Assembly (NCBI RefSeq): GCF_001687475.2
Contig: NZ_CP031611.1
Span: forward strand, 744,001-808,000
Reading direction: 5' to 3'
DNA: 64,000 bases
From: Campylobacter hepaticus
GTDB lineage: Bacteria; Campylobacterota; Campylobacteria; Campylobacterales; Campylobacteraceae
Within the stretch, counting starts at the first letter, position 1. Each line of letters begins with the position of its first letter. Under the pieces are notes generated by a model. That model searched no databases. It was not told where the DNA came from and saw only the letters and a program-made list of their open reading frames with translations. This document shows positions 34,606-44,489 of the stretch, one piece after another. The position numbers were made by a program, and so were the translations under genes.

Positions 34606-37368
34606 TTATACTTCTAAAATTTTAACTTCATCCTCTAAACAATACACTATAAAAGCTTTTATTACATCCTTTTGCAAAATTTCACTAATAGCAATTTTAT
34701 AATGCTTTACTTGCTCTTTGTCTTTATCAATCATAGTCAAACTTGTTTTATAATCTATAATCAAAGCTTGCTTTTCATCCATAGCAAGCAAATCTAAACG
34801 TTTAATCTCTCCATTAAAACTTAGAACTTGCTCTTTTAAAAGCTTTTTATTTTCAATCAAAGCTTGAAATTCTCCTTGATTTAATAAAATCTTAATCCTT
34901 TTAAACAATTTCTCAAATTCTTTTTCATCTAAAAAATGTCTAAATTGATTTTTACACATTTGCATAAGTGTTATAAAATTTTCACCCTTTGGTAGTTTTA
35001 AATTTTGCATAAAAAAATGAAAGGCATTTCCAAAATATAATTGCTTAGTATCAATTTTATCTTCACTTTGAAGTTCTTGAGGGGCAATTTTTTCAAATTC
35101 TTGTAATTTATTAAGCATGGGTGCTTTAGCAACAAATGCTTGCTCTTCTTGCTTTAATTCCCCTATTTCTTGCTCATTTATATTTAAAAATTCACCCATA
35201 AAATAGCTTGGAAAACTTTTATTAACACAAGTTTCATTTCTTTTTATAATGATCAAACTTTCTTTAGCTCTTGTAAAAGCTACATAAAGTTTGTTAATAT
35301 CATCTTCATAATTTGCTTGCATAATATTTTGCATAAACAAAGCATAAGTAGGTTCTTTAGTTATTGATCTTATCTTATCTTTAATATGAAGCTGCCAACC
35401 TTCATTTATATCATATTCAAGCATTATATTTTCGTTATTTTGATTATACTTAGAAAGACTATCTAGTAAAATCACATGTTTAAATTCCAAACCCTTAGAT
35501 TTGTGTACACTCATGATGCTAATACCCATATTTTGCTCACCAACTATTTTCAAAGTACAAGATTCAAACAAAAGTTGCAAAATATTTTCTTTGGTTTTAG
35601 CATATTCTATAAATTGAATTAAAGCCCTATCATTTAAATCAAGTCTTAATTCTTTTATCAAAATAAGTACATTTTCCATAGTATTTTTTGAAAAATCAAG
35701 ATGAATTTTTTGGGGTTGAAAACCTAAAAGTTCTTTTAAAAACACCAAATAAAAAGCATCTGAAAAAATGCAATATTTTGCATATTCTAAAACAAGTTTT
35801 ACGCTAGCCTTGTTTTCAAGCAAAACATTACTTTGAGTAAATGCTGGAATTTTTTGTTCTTTTAAAAAATCTAAAACCATATCTGCATCATTATTTTTCC
35901 AACATAAAATACAAATGTCATCATAAGAAATATTTTTAGATTTTAAAAAATTGATTTGCCCAAGTAAAGCTTTTAAGGTTTGTTCTTTAATCTCTTGAGC
36001 TTGATTTTTAACTTTTTGCTCTTTAGATTCTACAACACGAACAAATCCACCTTTTTTACTCTCTAAAGCAAATTGTTCTTTATAGCCTTTAATTTTATCT
36101 TTAAAAGTTTTATTAACAAATGAAACCAAAAGCTCTTTAGAACGATAATTCGTATTTAAACTATCACTTTGAATTTGAAGAAAATCTTGCTTTAACAAAT
36201 CAAATAATTCTTTTTTGCCTTGACGAAAACGATAAATACTTTGTTTTTTATCTCCTACATAAAAAAAAGTACGCTTTTTTTTCACCCCTTCACCTGAAAC
36301 AAGTTCACTAATCAAAGGACGTAAAATTTGATACTGAATCACGCTTGTATCTTGAAATTCATCAATCAATAAATGAGAAATAAAACCATCTAAACGAAAA
36401 TAAATCATATCTTTAAAATCACTTCTAATAAGATCATAAACCCTTTTACTTAAATCACTAAAATTTAAAATATTTTTATCTTTATGAAGTATATTTTTAG
36501 CTTCACCATAATGTTTTAAAAGGTTCATCAAATTAACAATCTTATAATATTCAAGTTCTTTAGCATAAACATTTAAAGCCTGAATTAACTCCAGTCTTTT
36601 AGTTTTAAAATTAAGATCTTGATGGTCTAAATCTTGTAAATATTGTGTTTGTTCAAATTTTTTCATCAAGCTTGATTGCATAAACTCAGCCAAATCTAAT
36701 TCTTCGCTTTTAAAATTTTTACATAAATCAGTATAATGTTTTACAGAATTTAAACCCAAACAATAAGATCTAAGCTCAACATAAAGCCTATTAATTAAAT
36801 CCTTAGAAGGATTTAAAACTTTAGGATAAGTTTTAAAATATGCATTTTTATAAAAATCTTCAAGTTCATTAAAAAAATTTTCTTTTTCACTGGTTGAATT
36901 AACATAATAAGCTAAAGCTTTTAATTCCTCCAAATTTAAAAGTTTTAAAAAAATTTCTCCTACATCAAGCTTTTCTTCACTAAGAATAAAATCACTACTC
37001 AATCCTAAATTTAAAGCAAAAACACGCAATATCCTGGCAAAAAACGCATCAAAAGTACTAATTTTAAGCTCAAATCTTAAAAACTCTTCCTTTTTAAGAT
37101 CCCTTAAATGAATAAGTTCTTTTTTATCTAAGTCCAAAAGCTTACAAAGCTCTTGACATTCGCTTATCTTGCTTTCTTTTTCTAAGTTTAAAAAAGTATC
37201 AATCACTCTTTTTTGCATTTCATTAGCTGCTTTTTTAGTGAAAGTTAAAGCTAAAATTTCATTAATCTTAGCACCTTTTAAAATAAGCGCTATAAAACGC
37301 ACACTTAAAGCAAAAGTCTTCCCACTTCCTGCACTTGCTTGTAGAGCTAAAAAAGGTTTAAAAATCAT
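34606..37368 (-). CDS. addA: Helicase-nuclease subunit AddA
   Basis: Superfamily 1A helicase with a RecB-type nuclease, processing double-strand breaks for RecA loading. Walker A ASAGSGKT (11-18) is followed by ALTFTKKAANEM, motif II LIDEFQDTS, the QSIYRFR motif, the SVHKSKGLEF and YVAFTRAKESL motifs, and the C-terminal nuclease LIIDYKTS. At 920 residues it matches the epsilonproteobacterial AddA (Cj1481c), shorter than the Bacillus protein. It overlaps addB by 4 bp, so the complex is made stoichiometrically. Confidence 0.93.
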   Translation of the reverse strand: MIFKPFLALQASAGSGKTFALSVRFIALILKGAKINEILALTFTKKAANEMQKRVIDTFLNLEKESKISECQELCKLLDLDKKELIHLRDLKKEEFLRFELKISTFDAFFARILRVFALNLGLSSDFILSEEKLDVGEIFLKLLNLEELKALAYYVNSTSEKENFFNELEDFYKNAYFKTYPKVLNPSKDLINRLYVELRSYCLGLNSVKHYTDLCKNFKSEELDLAEFMQSSLMKKFEQTQYLQDLDHQDLNFKTKRLELIQALNVYAKELEYYKIVNLMNLLKHYGEAKNILHKDKNILNFSDLSKRVYDLIRSDFKDMIYFRLDGFISHLLIDEFQDTSVIQYQILRPLISELVSGEGVKKKRTFFYVGDKKQSIYRFRQGKKELFDLLKQDFLQIQSDSLNTNYRSKELLVSFVNKTFKDKIKGYKEQFALESKKGGFVRVVESKEQKVKNQAQEIKEQTLKALLGQINFLKSKNISYDDICILCWKNNDADMVLDFLKEQKIPAFTQSNVLLENKASVKLVLEYAKYCIFSDAFYLVFLKELLGFQPQKIHLDFSKNTMENVLILIKELRLDLNDRALIQFIEYAKTKENILQLLFESCTLKIVGEQNMGISIMSVHKSKGLEFKHVILLDSLSKYNQNNENIMLEYDINEGWQLHIKDKIRSITKEPTYALFMQNIMQANYEDDINKLYVAFTRAKESLIIIKRNETCVNKSFPSYFMGEFLNINEQEIGELKQEEQAFVAKAPMLNKLQEFEKIAPQELQSEDKIDTKQLYFGNAFHFFMQNLKLPKGENFITLMQMCKNQFRHFLDEKEFEKLFKRIKILLNQGEFQALIENKKLLKEQVLSFNGEIKRLDLLAMDEKQALIIDYKTSLTMIDKDKEQVKHYKIAISEILQKDVIKAFIVYCLEDEVKILEV

Positions 37369-39731
37369 TTTAATTCTTTTTTATAAATAAGTTTATAAGG
37401 ACAATATTGATCTTCTTTATTTTCAAATTCCATTTCTTCCTTACTTTCAAGGATCAAATCTTTTAATCTTTGCTTTAATTCATCTAAATTTTTAGCCTTT
37501 TGATCTAAAATTTTCATATTTTTTAAATCATAAAAACTCGCATTAGCATTTTCATCATATAAAGCTTGATAAAAAGCAAGTTGATAAGATTTATCAGGTA
37601 TTTTTCCACTCTTATAATCAAGGATTAAGTTTCCACCCTCAAAACGATCAATACGATCAATAGTCCCTTTAAGTTCAATCATATCTGTTCCAATTTTTAA
37701 GATTTTATTCATTTGCAATTCTGTATCAAGCACATAATATCCTTTTGAAAAATGTTTCTTTTCATTTTTAGCAAAGTCTAAAAATCTTAATTTAAATATT
37801 TCAAGATCAAGCTTAGTGATATTATAGTTTTTATATTCTTGCTCTAATAAATGAGTAAAAATTTTTATATCAAAATCATTATTTTGATATTTTTTATAAT
37901 AAATTTCAAGCATTTTGTGAATAAAATTGCCTTGATTTTTTGCTTTATTTATTTCATTTAAAACTCTTGGCTCATCCAAATTTAAAATATAACGATAATA
38001 ATAAGTTCTTTTTTGATTCTCTAATAAATTAAAACGGCTAAAAGAAAGTGGATATTCAAAAGGATTATGTTTTAAAATAGGAGCTTTTAAAGGAGTTAAA
38101 TTAGGTTTAATACCCTTATAATCTAATTTTAAAGCATCAAGATAAGCTTCTTCACTTATATACTCTTCATTAAAAAAATGAAAATCCAATTCATCTAAAA
38201 AACGTGATTTGCTTTTTTCTTCATTTTGCACAAAACAAATACTTACTTCTAAAGCGTTTTTAATCAAACTTTCATAATAAAACCTTTGCAAATTCTCTCT
38301 TTTATCATAAGTAATAAGTCCTGCTTTTTTGCGTATTTCATTGTTTAAAAAAAGTTCATTCACACTTCTTTTTGGAATAAATTCTTCATTAAAATCTACC
38401 AAAATCACCCCATCAAAACAAAGCCCGCGACTTTCTAAAAGACCCATTACTGTAACCTTACCTCCTCCTACATGACTAAGGGTAAGTTGTTTAATTTGCA
38501 TAAAAAAAAGTTCAATTAATTCTTTAAGTTTTAAAGACTGATTTTTTAATAAATCTTTAATAAAAAAAAGTTCTTTTTGCACCAAATAAATCAATTCTTG
38601 TTTTTCATTTTCTAAAAATAAATCAAGTAGCTTTTTAAAATATTCAAAAGAACACACTTCATCAAATTTATCTTTAAATTCTATAAAATCAAGTTTTAAA
38701 TAATGCAAAAGTGTATTGTGATAATCAAAACTCATTTGCATATCTTCAAAATAATTTTCTTGATCCTTATAAACAAAAGAAATATTATTAGCACTCTCAT
38801 AAAGAGCTTTCAATTTTTGGTAAAATAAAGTTTCTTTTATACTAATTCCATGTGCAAAATTTAGCATATTATACTTATCAAAAAGTCTTAAAAAATCACA
38901 AAAATTCTCATCAGGAGTAATAACAACAATATTTTCAGGTTTTAAACCCTTACGAACAAAATGAGAAATTTCATCCATTACAAAAGCACATTGCAAACTT
39001 CTTAATTCAAAAGACTTAAGTTTGATATTAGAATTTCTAGATTTAATGCTTTGTTCTTTTAAAAGCTCTTTTTTTAAAAGATTAATCTCATAATAGGTAT
39101 TATTTTTCAAATTAAATGTTTTTAAAAAATCAAGTTTTACAAGGTATTCAAGATTAAATTTACTAGTTTTAAAGCTTAAAATTATCTCTTTAAATTGAGA
39201 AATTTCATTCAATAAATCTTCTTCAAATTTACTTAAAAAACCTTGTAAATTATAAACTATAATTTCATACTCATCTAAAAAATCTTTATTAAGGCTATAT
39301 TTTTTAGGTAAAGAAAGAGTATCATAACAAGAATTTTTTTCAAGCAAATCAAGATAATTTTGATACACCGTATCTAAAATTTCTAAGTGTTCATTATAAG
39401 TAGCATAATAATCATTATTTTTCAAATCTTTTATACTTTTTTTCTCTAAACTTAATTCTTTAAAAAAAGAAAAAAGATATTCATTATTTTTTAAAAAAAT
39501 AAAAAAATCTGCTGAAATTCCTAATTTTTTTTCCAAATCCTTGCTTTTTAAACAAGCTTCTCGCATTAAAAGCAAACTCTCATAAGAGCTTGCTTTATGA
39601 AAATTACTTAAACAAACTTTATCTAAAAAATCACTTATATTAATAGCATGGTCTAATAAAGCATTATTTTGTTTATTTTGATTATAATACTCTCTAATTT
39701 GCCTTGAGGAACTAAAAATTCTTAATTTCAT
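37365..39731 (-). CDS. addB: Helicase-nuclease subunit AddB
   Basis: Partner of AddA. At 788 residues it is a RecB-like/AddB-like protein with inactivated helicase motifs (no Walker A seen) and a C-terminal nuclease domain: GTIDRID, LILDYKSGKIPDKSYQLAFYQ (about residues 705-730) and the C-terminal CPYKLIYK. The first cysteines of an iron-sulfur staple are not obvious, as in other epsilonproteobacterial AddB proteins. It overlaps the FixH-like gene upstream by 4 bp and addA by 4 bp. Confidence 0.88.
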   Translation of the reverse strand: MKLRIFSSSRQIREYYNQNKQNNALLDHAINISDFLDKVCLSNFHKASSYESLLLMREACLKSKDLEKKLGISADFFIFLKNNEYLFSFFKELSLEKKSIKDLKNNDYYATYNEHLEILDTVYQNYLDLLEKNSCYDTLSLPKKYSLNKDFLDEYEIIVYNLQGFLSKFEEDLLNEISQFKEIILSFKTSKFNLEYLVKLDFLKTFNLKNNTYYEINLLKKELLKEQSIKSRNSNIKLKSFELRSLQCAFVMDEISHFVRKGLKPENIVVITPDENFCDFLRLFDKYNMLNFAHGISIKETLFYQKLKALYESANNISFVYKDQENYFEDMQMSFDYHNTLLHYLKLDFIEFKDKFDEVCSFEYFKKLLDLFLENEKQELIYLVQKELFFIKDLLKNQSLKLKELIELFFMQIKQLTLSHVGGGKVTVMGLLESRGLCFDGVILVDFNEEFIPKRSVNELFLNNEIRKKAGLITYDKRENLQRFYYESLIKNALEVSICFVQNEEKSKSRFLDELDFHFFNEEYISEEAYLDALKLDYKGIKPNLTPLKAPILKHNPFEYPLSFSRFNLLENQKRTYYYRYILNLDEPRVLNEINKAKNQGNFIHKMLEIYYKKYQNNDFDIKIFTHLLEQEYKNYNITKLDLEIFKLRFLDFAKNEKKHFSKGYYVLDTELQMNKILKIGTDMIELKGTIDRIDRFEGGNLILDYKSGKIPDKSYQLAFYQALYDENANASFYDLKNMKILDQKAKNLDELKQRLKDLILESKEEMEFENKEDQYCPYKLIYKKELK

Positions 39732-40249
39732 TTAGCATTTAATTCATAAGTAAAAAATCCTACTGTTTGATCATTTGCACTAATCTTTAATTTAAGCGTC
39801 CATCTACCTTCTTCTAATTTAGGCAAAGCAATGCTTAATATACCATTTTTAATTTCAGCATTTAAGTGTTGATCAAAGTCTTTAGTAAAAGGTCTTGTAA
39901 GAAGAATTTGAACTTTTAAATTATCGGGATTTAAATTTTCTAAAGGGGAAATTTTAAAATTTGCAGTATAGGAATTTCTATCCACCTCATAAGCCAAAAC
40001 AGATCTTTCACCAACAAAAATCTTTTTATCATTTTTAAAATTTACTTTAAAAAATCTATCAAAATTTGCTTGTTGTTTTTGTATTTCATTAAAATTATTT
40101 TCAACATTTTGATAAGAATCAAAATAAAAATCATCTTCATATACAGGATAATGGCTCGCAATAAAAATAGTCACGATACAAGCAATACTTATAGCTAAAA
40201 GTGATAATAAAATGCCATAAGGCCAAAAACTTTTTTTAACTTTTGTCAA
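39728..40249 (-). CDS. FixH-like protein next to the cbb3 oxidase genes
   Basis: A 173-residue membrane-anchored protein with one N-terminal helix (about 10-32, WPYGILLSLLAISIACIVTIFIA) and a periplasmic beta-sandwich ending in EGRWTLKLKISANDQTVGFF, the FixH/CcoH domain pattern. Such proteins assist assembly of cbb3-type oxidase, and the gene follows ccoNOQP and two small membrane genes in the same orientation. Its start overlaps the preceding gene by 14 bp. C. jejuni Cj1483c is the equivalent. Confidence 0.78.
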   Translation of the reverse strand: MTKVKKSFWPYGILLSLLAISIACIVTIFIASHYPVYEDDFYFDSYQNVENNFNEIQKQQANFDRFFKVNFKNDKKIFVGERSVLAYEVDRNSYTANFKISPLENLNPDNLKVQILLTRPFTKDFDQHLNAEIKNGILSIALPKLEEGRWTLKLKISANDQTVGFFTYELNAK

Positions 40250-40835
40250 TTTTTCTCCTTTTTATTCTTCTTTGTACATAATACAATAAAGCAAAACAAA
40301 TAAATCCATAAATAATTATCCTTAAAATATTTATAGTATCACGATTTGCATTACCTATAGAATGCTCTAACTTTATATTTTTAGATTTTGCTACACGTTC
40401 TATAATATCAGCATAACCATTTAATATAGCTGCATTATAAATATCACCTTTATTTGTAGCCAATATAGGTAAAATAGATCCTGTACCAGGATAAGGATGA
40501 AGTATGGCTTCTTTATCAATTAAAGCTAAAGCACCCTTTGAACCTACAATATCCACCCTATGAGAATCTTTAGATAAAAGAAGTAAAATATGAGACTTAG
40601 GAAGCTTTTCTTGTATTTGTAATAAGGTCTCAAATTGAGTTTTATCTCCTATAGCAACACCAACAAAAATACCGCTTTTCTCATAAAGTTCTTTTCCTAT
40701 GAGATTAATCTCATTACTTACTTTTTGGCTTAAAACATTCTCATTAAAAAGCACAGCATCAAGAGCAAAAGCTTTAGAGAATAACAAAATAGATAAAAAG
40801 ATGGCTAAAAAGCCACCTTGTAATATTTTTTTCAT
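40236..40835 (-). CDS. Membrane-anchored periplasmic protein (Cj1484c-like)
   Basis: I start it at 40835 (MKKILQGGFLAIFLSILL) because this ATG overlaps the stop of the upstream 33-codon gene as ATGA. It has a signal peptide (about 1-25), a periplasmic alpha/beta domain with KELYEKSGIFVGVAIG and LLLLSKDSHRVDIVGSKG, and a C-terminal membrane helix followed by a basic tail (RRIKRRKIDKS). The domain pattern recalls the TPM fold, but I cannot confirm this. Location behind ccoNOQP suggests a respiratory accessory role; function unknown. Confidence 0.75.
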   Translation of the reverse strand: MKKILQGGFLAIFLSILLFSKAFALDAVLFNENVLSQKVSNEINLIGKELYEKSGIFVGVAIGDKTQFETLLQIQEKLPKSHILLLLSKDSHRVDIVGSKGALALIDKEAILHPYPGTGSILPILATNKGDIYNAAILNGYADIIERVAKSKNIKLEHSIGNANRDTINILRIIIYGFICFALLYYVQRRIKRRKIDKS

Positions 40836-40933
40836 CCTATGTGAAGGTGATTTACAGTTAAAACCGACCAAGCAGTAATTGCAGCAGTAACAACTAAACC
40901 AATAACGATTAAATACTCTAAAGTTTTATTCAT
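40832..40933 (-). CDS. Single-helix membrane peptide, 33 aa
   Basis: A very short gene, MNKTLEYLIVIGLVVTAAIT then AWSVLTVNHLHIG, with GGAAGC before the ATG. It overlaps the stop of the upstream gene (ATGA at 40933-40930) and its own stop overlaps the start of the downstream gene (ATGA at 40835-40832). This chained overlap and the clean hydrophobic helix argue for a real small protein, in the position of Cj1485c. A role as a cbb3 oxidase-associated subunit is inference from the neighbourhood. Confidence 0.75.
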   Translation of the reverse strand: MNKTLEYLIVIGLVVTAAITAWSVLTVNHLHIG

Positions 40934-41142
40934 TGGGCTTCCTTTATACTTCTATAATCTTGCTCTTTTGAACCTAGCATTTTTACATTTTCTATATTTT
41001 TAAGTTGATATGGTTTTTGCATCACTTCTTGCTGAGATTTAAGCCCCCAAATCGTTAAAACAGCTAAAATCACAAGTAATATCACTGTAACAATTAACAT
41101 ACCCATAACACCTGAGAACACACTTCTATTTGTATTTTCCAT
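40930..41142 (-). CDS. Small membrane protein after ccoP (Cj1486c-like)
   Basis: A 70-residue protein (MENTNRSVFSGVMGMLIVTV...) with one membrane helix (about 12-36) and a polar C-terminal tail (QQEVMQKPYQLKNIENVKML). The ATG overlaps the ccoP stop; a GTG one codon earlier is possible. It is fifth in the ccoNOQP run. Function is unknown; the tight coupling suggests a small subunit or assembly partner of the oxidase. Confidence 0.72.
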   Translation of the reverse strand: MENTNRSVFSGVMGMLIVTVILLVILAVLTIWGLKSQQEVMQKPYQLKNIENVKMLGSKEQDYRSIKEAQ

Positions 41143-42005
41143 CACTCACCTCTTGAAAGAGAAATTACATATTCGCCAACAGCTTCTTTTTGAATATCAT
41201 TAAATCCTGGGAAACTTGGCATCGCTCCTATAAAGCCGTTCTTACCTTTATCTAAAACATCTACTACAAAAGATGCAGAACCGTATTTTGTAAGATCAGG
41301 GAAAATTCCATCTTGACCTTTTCCATCTTCACCATGACAAGCAGCACAAGTTGCATAAGCTTCTTTACCTCTAGCTACTAAATTTTCATTTGCAGTTTTT
41401 TTAATAGCTGAAAGATCTTTAGCCACATAAGCTGCAATAGCAAGAATATCTTCTTCACTTATACCTAAATCAGAAGCACTAGGCATTTCACCGCCTGGAA
41501 AATTCATACCTTTGGAACCTTTTTTAATCACTTCAACCAAACCTTCTTCACTACCCCAAATGTTTAAATTTTGAGCTTTTCCATTGATTCCATCACCTGT
41601 AATACCATGACAAACTGAACATTGAACTAGAAAAATATTTTGACCCATTGCTATTTTATCTTCTGTGGATAAATTTTTAAATTTTTCTTCAAATTTTGCA
41701 TTATGACTCGTTACTTCTTCATTATATTGGCCTATACTTGAAAAAGAATTTAAAGGATATCCCCATAAAAAATACCAAATAACCCAAACAATGGTTAAAA
41801 GAAATATTATAGCCCAGCCAGTAGGAATAGGATTTTTATATTCTCCTATTCCATCCCAGCTATCCTTACTAAGTTCTGATTCTCCTTTTTTTTCTTTCAT
41901 TTGTTTAAACATCCTACTCACAACAAACAATGTGATTAAGACAATAAGAATAGCTCCAATTAAAGATAAGAGATTAATATTATCTTCTAAATTTAACCAT
42001 TGCAT
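41142..42005 (-). CDS. ccoP: cbb3-type cytochrome c oxidase diheme subunit CcoP
   Basis: Passes electrons from periplasmic cytochromes to the oxidase core. Two N-terminal helices (about 12-32 and 64-82) precede two cytochrome c domains with heme sites C129-C132-H133 (CSVCHG) and C220-C223-H224 (CAACHG). At 287 residues it is a normal CcoP. It shares one base with the ccoQ start and overlaps the next small gene, so the operon is fully coupled. Confidence 0.95.
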   Translation of the reverse strand: MQWLNLEDNINLLSLIGAILIVLITLFVVSRMFKQMKEKKGESELSKDSWDGIGEYKNPIPTGWAIIFLLTIVWVIWYFLWGYPLNSFSSIGQYNEEVTSHNAKFEEKFKNLSTEDKIAMGQNIFLVQCSVCHGITGDGINGKAQNLNIWGSEEGLVEVIKKGSKGMNFPGGEMPSASDLGISEEDILAIAAYVAKDLSAIKKTANENLVARGKEAYATCAACHGEDGKGQDGIFPDLTKYGSASFVVDVLDKGKNGFIGAMPSFPGFNDIQKEAVGEYVISLSRGE

Positions 42006-42268
42006 TAAGCACTCCTTTTATTTTCTAATACTCTATCATCAATATCATCTTCTAAAACAAGGTTAGCGTATTTTTCATAATTTCTTTCACCTTTTTTCTC
42101 TGATCTATATAAGTGATACCAATAAAAATACAATCCTATTGATAAAAACATTACAAGCCCGAAAAATCCATAACCTTGAAAAATTTCCCACTCATGTCTT
42201 TGAATAACTGTTAAATTTAATGTGAGTAAATTCTTAATCACATTAAAGACTATCAATAAATTTTCCAT
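42005..42268 (-). CDS. ccoQ: cbb3-type oxidase subunit CcoQ
   Basis: An 87-residue membrane protein with one clear helix (about 32-50, GYGFFGLVMFLSIGLYFYWYH) and a polar tail rich in Lys, Asp and Glu. It is longer than the CcoQ of other proteobacteria, as in C. jejuni (Cj1488c). Known CcoQ proteins stabilise or protect the oxidase. It lies 4 bp after ccoO and one base overlaps ccoP. Confidence 0.85.
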   Translation of the reverse strand: MENLLIVFNVIKNLLTLNLTVIQRHEWEIFQGYGFFGLVMFLSIGLYFYWYHLYRSEKKGERNYEKYANLVLEDDIDDRVLENKRSA

Positions 42269-42272
42269 TGTC

Positions 42273-42938
42273 CTACTTTAAACTATTTAAATAAGCTATC
42301 AAAGCAACAATCTCTTTAATTTCGCCTCTAGCAAAAGCATCTTTGACTTCTTGATTTTTCATTTGATCGATTATAGCTTGAGCTTCTTCTTTAACAGAAG
42401 CTTGAGTTTCTTCCCAAGATCCAAGTTTTGTCCCATTTTCACTATCATAAGGAACATTGAAAACTTTTTTTACAGTTAAAGCTTCTGCATAAGCAGTTTC
42501 TATATCTGCACTATTTTTAAACATATGTTTATATGAAGGCATAATAGAATCTGGAACAACAGAAGTTGGGTCCCACATATGATATTCATGCCAATCAGTT
42601 GTTCTATAATTTCCTACACGTGCAAGATCAGGCCCTGTTCTTTTTGAACCCCAAAGAAAAGGTCTATCATAAGCAAATTCACCACTTACAGAATACATAC
42701 CATAACGATCCGTTTCAGATTTAAAAGGACGGATAAGTTGAGAATGACACGCATTACAACTGTCTTTAATATATATAGCACGTCCTGCAAGTTGTAAAAC
42801 CGTATAAGGCTTTTTACCTTCAATAGGTCTTGCATTTTCAGCAAAATTAGGCAAAACTTCAACAATACCAGCATAAGCAATAACAACAAAAAGCACTACA
42901 GCAAAAAAGAATGGATTTTTTTCTAACCAACTAAACAT
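42273..42938 (-). CDS. ccoO: cbb3-type oxidase monoheme subunit CcoO
   Basis: A 221-residue membrane-anchored cytochrome c. One N-terminal helix (about 9-30) is followed by the heme site C61-C64-H65 (CNACHS) and the CcoO signatures QLIRPF, RTGPDLARVG, WHEYHMWDP and IMPSYKHMF, whose methionine is the expected second heme ligand. It lies 12 bp after ccoN. Confidence 0.96.
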   Translation of the reverse strand: MFSWLEKNPFFFAVVLFVVIAYAGIVEVLPNFAENARPIEGKKPYTVLQLAGRAIYIKDSCNACHSQLIRPFKSETDRYGMYSVSGEFAYDRPFLWGSKRTGPDLARVGNYRTTDWHEYHMWDPTSVVPDSIMPSYKHMFKNSADIETAYAEALTVKKVFNVPYDSENGTKLGSWEETQASVKEEAQAIIDQMKNQEVKDAFARGEIKEIVALIAYLNSLK

Positions 42939-42950
42939 ATTTTCTCCTTT

Positions 42951-44420
42951 TTATGCTGCCATAGGCGAAGCGCTTTTTGGCTCTTTATCAAGCACTCTTC
43001 CGCAAACAATTGACTTATAAATATTATAAGCAAACATAAAGAAACCAATAAGATAAAATAATCCACCAATAGCCCTAATCCAATAATAAGGAATAATAGC
43101 CACCACAGTGTCAATAAAGCTATATAATAAATTACCATATTGATCAGTAGCTCTCCACATCATACCTTGAGTAATACCTGCAATCCACATAGAAGTAAAG
43201 TAAAGCACTATACCTGTAGTTTGAATCCAAAATTGCATTTCCATTAAAGATTTACTATAAAGTTCTCTTTTAAAAACTCTGGGAGTCATGTGATAAAGTG
43301 CTGCCATGGTCATAAATCCAACCCATCCTAAAGTCCCATCATGAACATGTCCTGGAATCCAATCTGTAAAATGTGCTAAAGCGTTTACAGATTTAATTGA
43401 AAGAATAGGACCTTCAAGTGTTGAAAACATATAAAAAGTCGACGCTAAAATCATAAATTTAATCAATGGACTCTCACGAAGTTGACCCCATTCGCCTTTC
43501 ATAGTAAGTAAAATATTAATTGCTGAACCCCAAGAAGGTAAAATTAAAACTATAGAGAAAACTGAACCCATAGTTTGCATCCAATCAGGCACAGTAGAAT
43601 AAATCAAGTGATGACCACCTGCCCAAAGATAAACAAACATTAAACTCCAAAATGCAAACAAAGAAAGTTTATAAGAGAAAATAGGTTGACCACTTTCTTT
43701 TGGTAAAAAATAATAAATTTGAGCAATAATACCTACAGTAAATACAAATGCAACAGCATTATGTCCATACCACCATTGTACTAAAGCATCATTTGTACCC
43801 GCATACATTGATACACTATTCCACCATTTACCCATTCCTGTAACAAAATAAGTTGGCACTTCCATATTATTAAAAAGATAAAGCATAGAAATACCTAAAA
43901 ATGTGGCTATATAATACCAAAGAGAGATATATAAAGTTTTTTCACGGCGAATTCCTATAAGACCAAAAATACTTACTCCCCATAAAACCCAAACTACAAC
44001 AACAAGAATGTCTAAAGGCCATTCAAGCTCAGCATATTCTTTAGACGTAGTTATACCCATGAATAAAGATATAATAGCCAAAATCATAGTTATAATATAA
44101 AGCCAAAAATGTAATTTGCCTATAAACATTAAAAACCTTGATTCAATCATACTCACTTTAAGAACACGCTGTCCTATATAGTACCAAGTTGCCCAAATTC
44201 CTGAAAGCATAAAACCAAAAATCACACCTGAAGTATGAAGAGGTCTAAGCCTTGAAAAAGTACTATATTCTCCTGCTAAATAATTTAGATTAGGATATGC
44301 CATTTGAAAAGCTATAAGAGTACCTATAGCCATACCAACAATACCAAAGAATATAGTTGCAAACATAAAATATTTTGCAATCGTATAATCATAATTTAAT
44401 GCATTACCTGGGTGCATCAA
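42951..44420 (-). CDS. ccoN: cbb3-type oxidase catalytic subunit CcoN
   Basis: High-affinity terminal oxidase core, the main oxidase of microaerophilic Campylobacter. At 489 residues it has about twelve hydrophobic segments and the heme/copper ligands in RPLHTSG, WYGHNAVAF, GGHHLIYS and PGHVHDGTLGWVGF. It opens the ccoN-ccoO-ccoQ-ccoP-small genes-FixH-like run. The upstream 119 bp contain a TATAAT box and an inverted repeat. Confidence 0.97.
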   Translation of the reverse strand: MMHPGNALNYDYTIAKYFMFATIFFGIVGMAIGTLIAFQMAYPNLNYLAGEYSTFSRLRPLHTSGVIFGFMLSGIWATWYYIGQRVLKVSMIESRFLMFIGKLHFWLYIITMILAIISLFMGITTSKEYAELEWPLDILVVVVWVLWGVSIFGLIGIRREKTLYISLWYYIATFLGISMLYLFNNMEVPTYFVTGMGKWWNSVSMYAGTNDALVQWWYGHNAVAFVFTVGIIAQIYYFLPKESGQPIFSYKLSLFAFWSLMFVYLWAGGHHLIYSTVPDWMQTMGSVFSIVLILPSWGSAINILLTMKGEWGQLRESPLIKFMILASTFYMFSTLEGPILSIKSVNALAHFTDWIPGHVHDGTLGWVGFMTMAALYHMTPRVFKRELYSKSLMEMQFWIQTTGIVLYFTSMWIAGITQGMMWRATDQYGNLLYSFIDTVVAIIPYYWIRAIGGLFYLIGFFMFAYNIYKSIVCGRVLDKEPKSASPMAA

Positions 44421-44453
44421 CTTTCTCCTTAAAAATTTTAATAACGAAAAAAT

Positions 44454-44459
44454 ATTATA
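44454..44459 (-). promoter_or_regulatory. Candidate -10 box of the ccoNOQP operon
   Basis: TATAAT on the minus strand 34 bp before the ccoN start, within TTCTATAATATT. The Shine-Dalgarno AAGGAGAAA lies downstream. Confidence 0.55.
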
Positions 44460-44489
44460 GAATATTAATCATACATTTTTTCTTAAAAT

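Noticed and set aside
42686-43138. Leucine-rich frames overlapping ccoO and ccoN
   Set aside because: They are out-of-frame shadows of strongly conserved oxidase genes.
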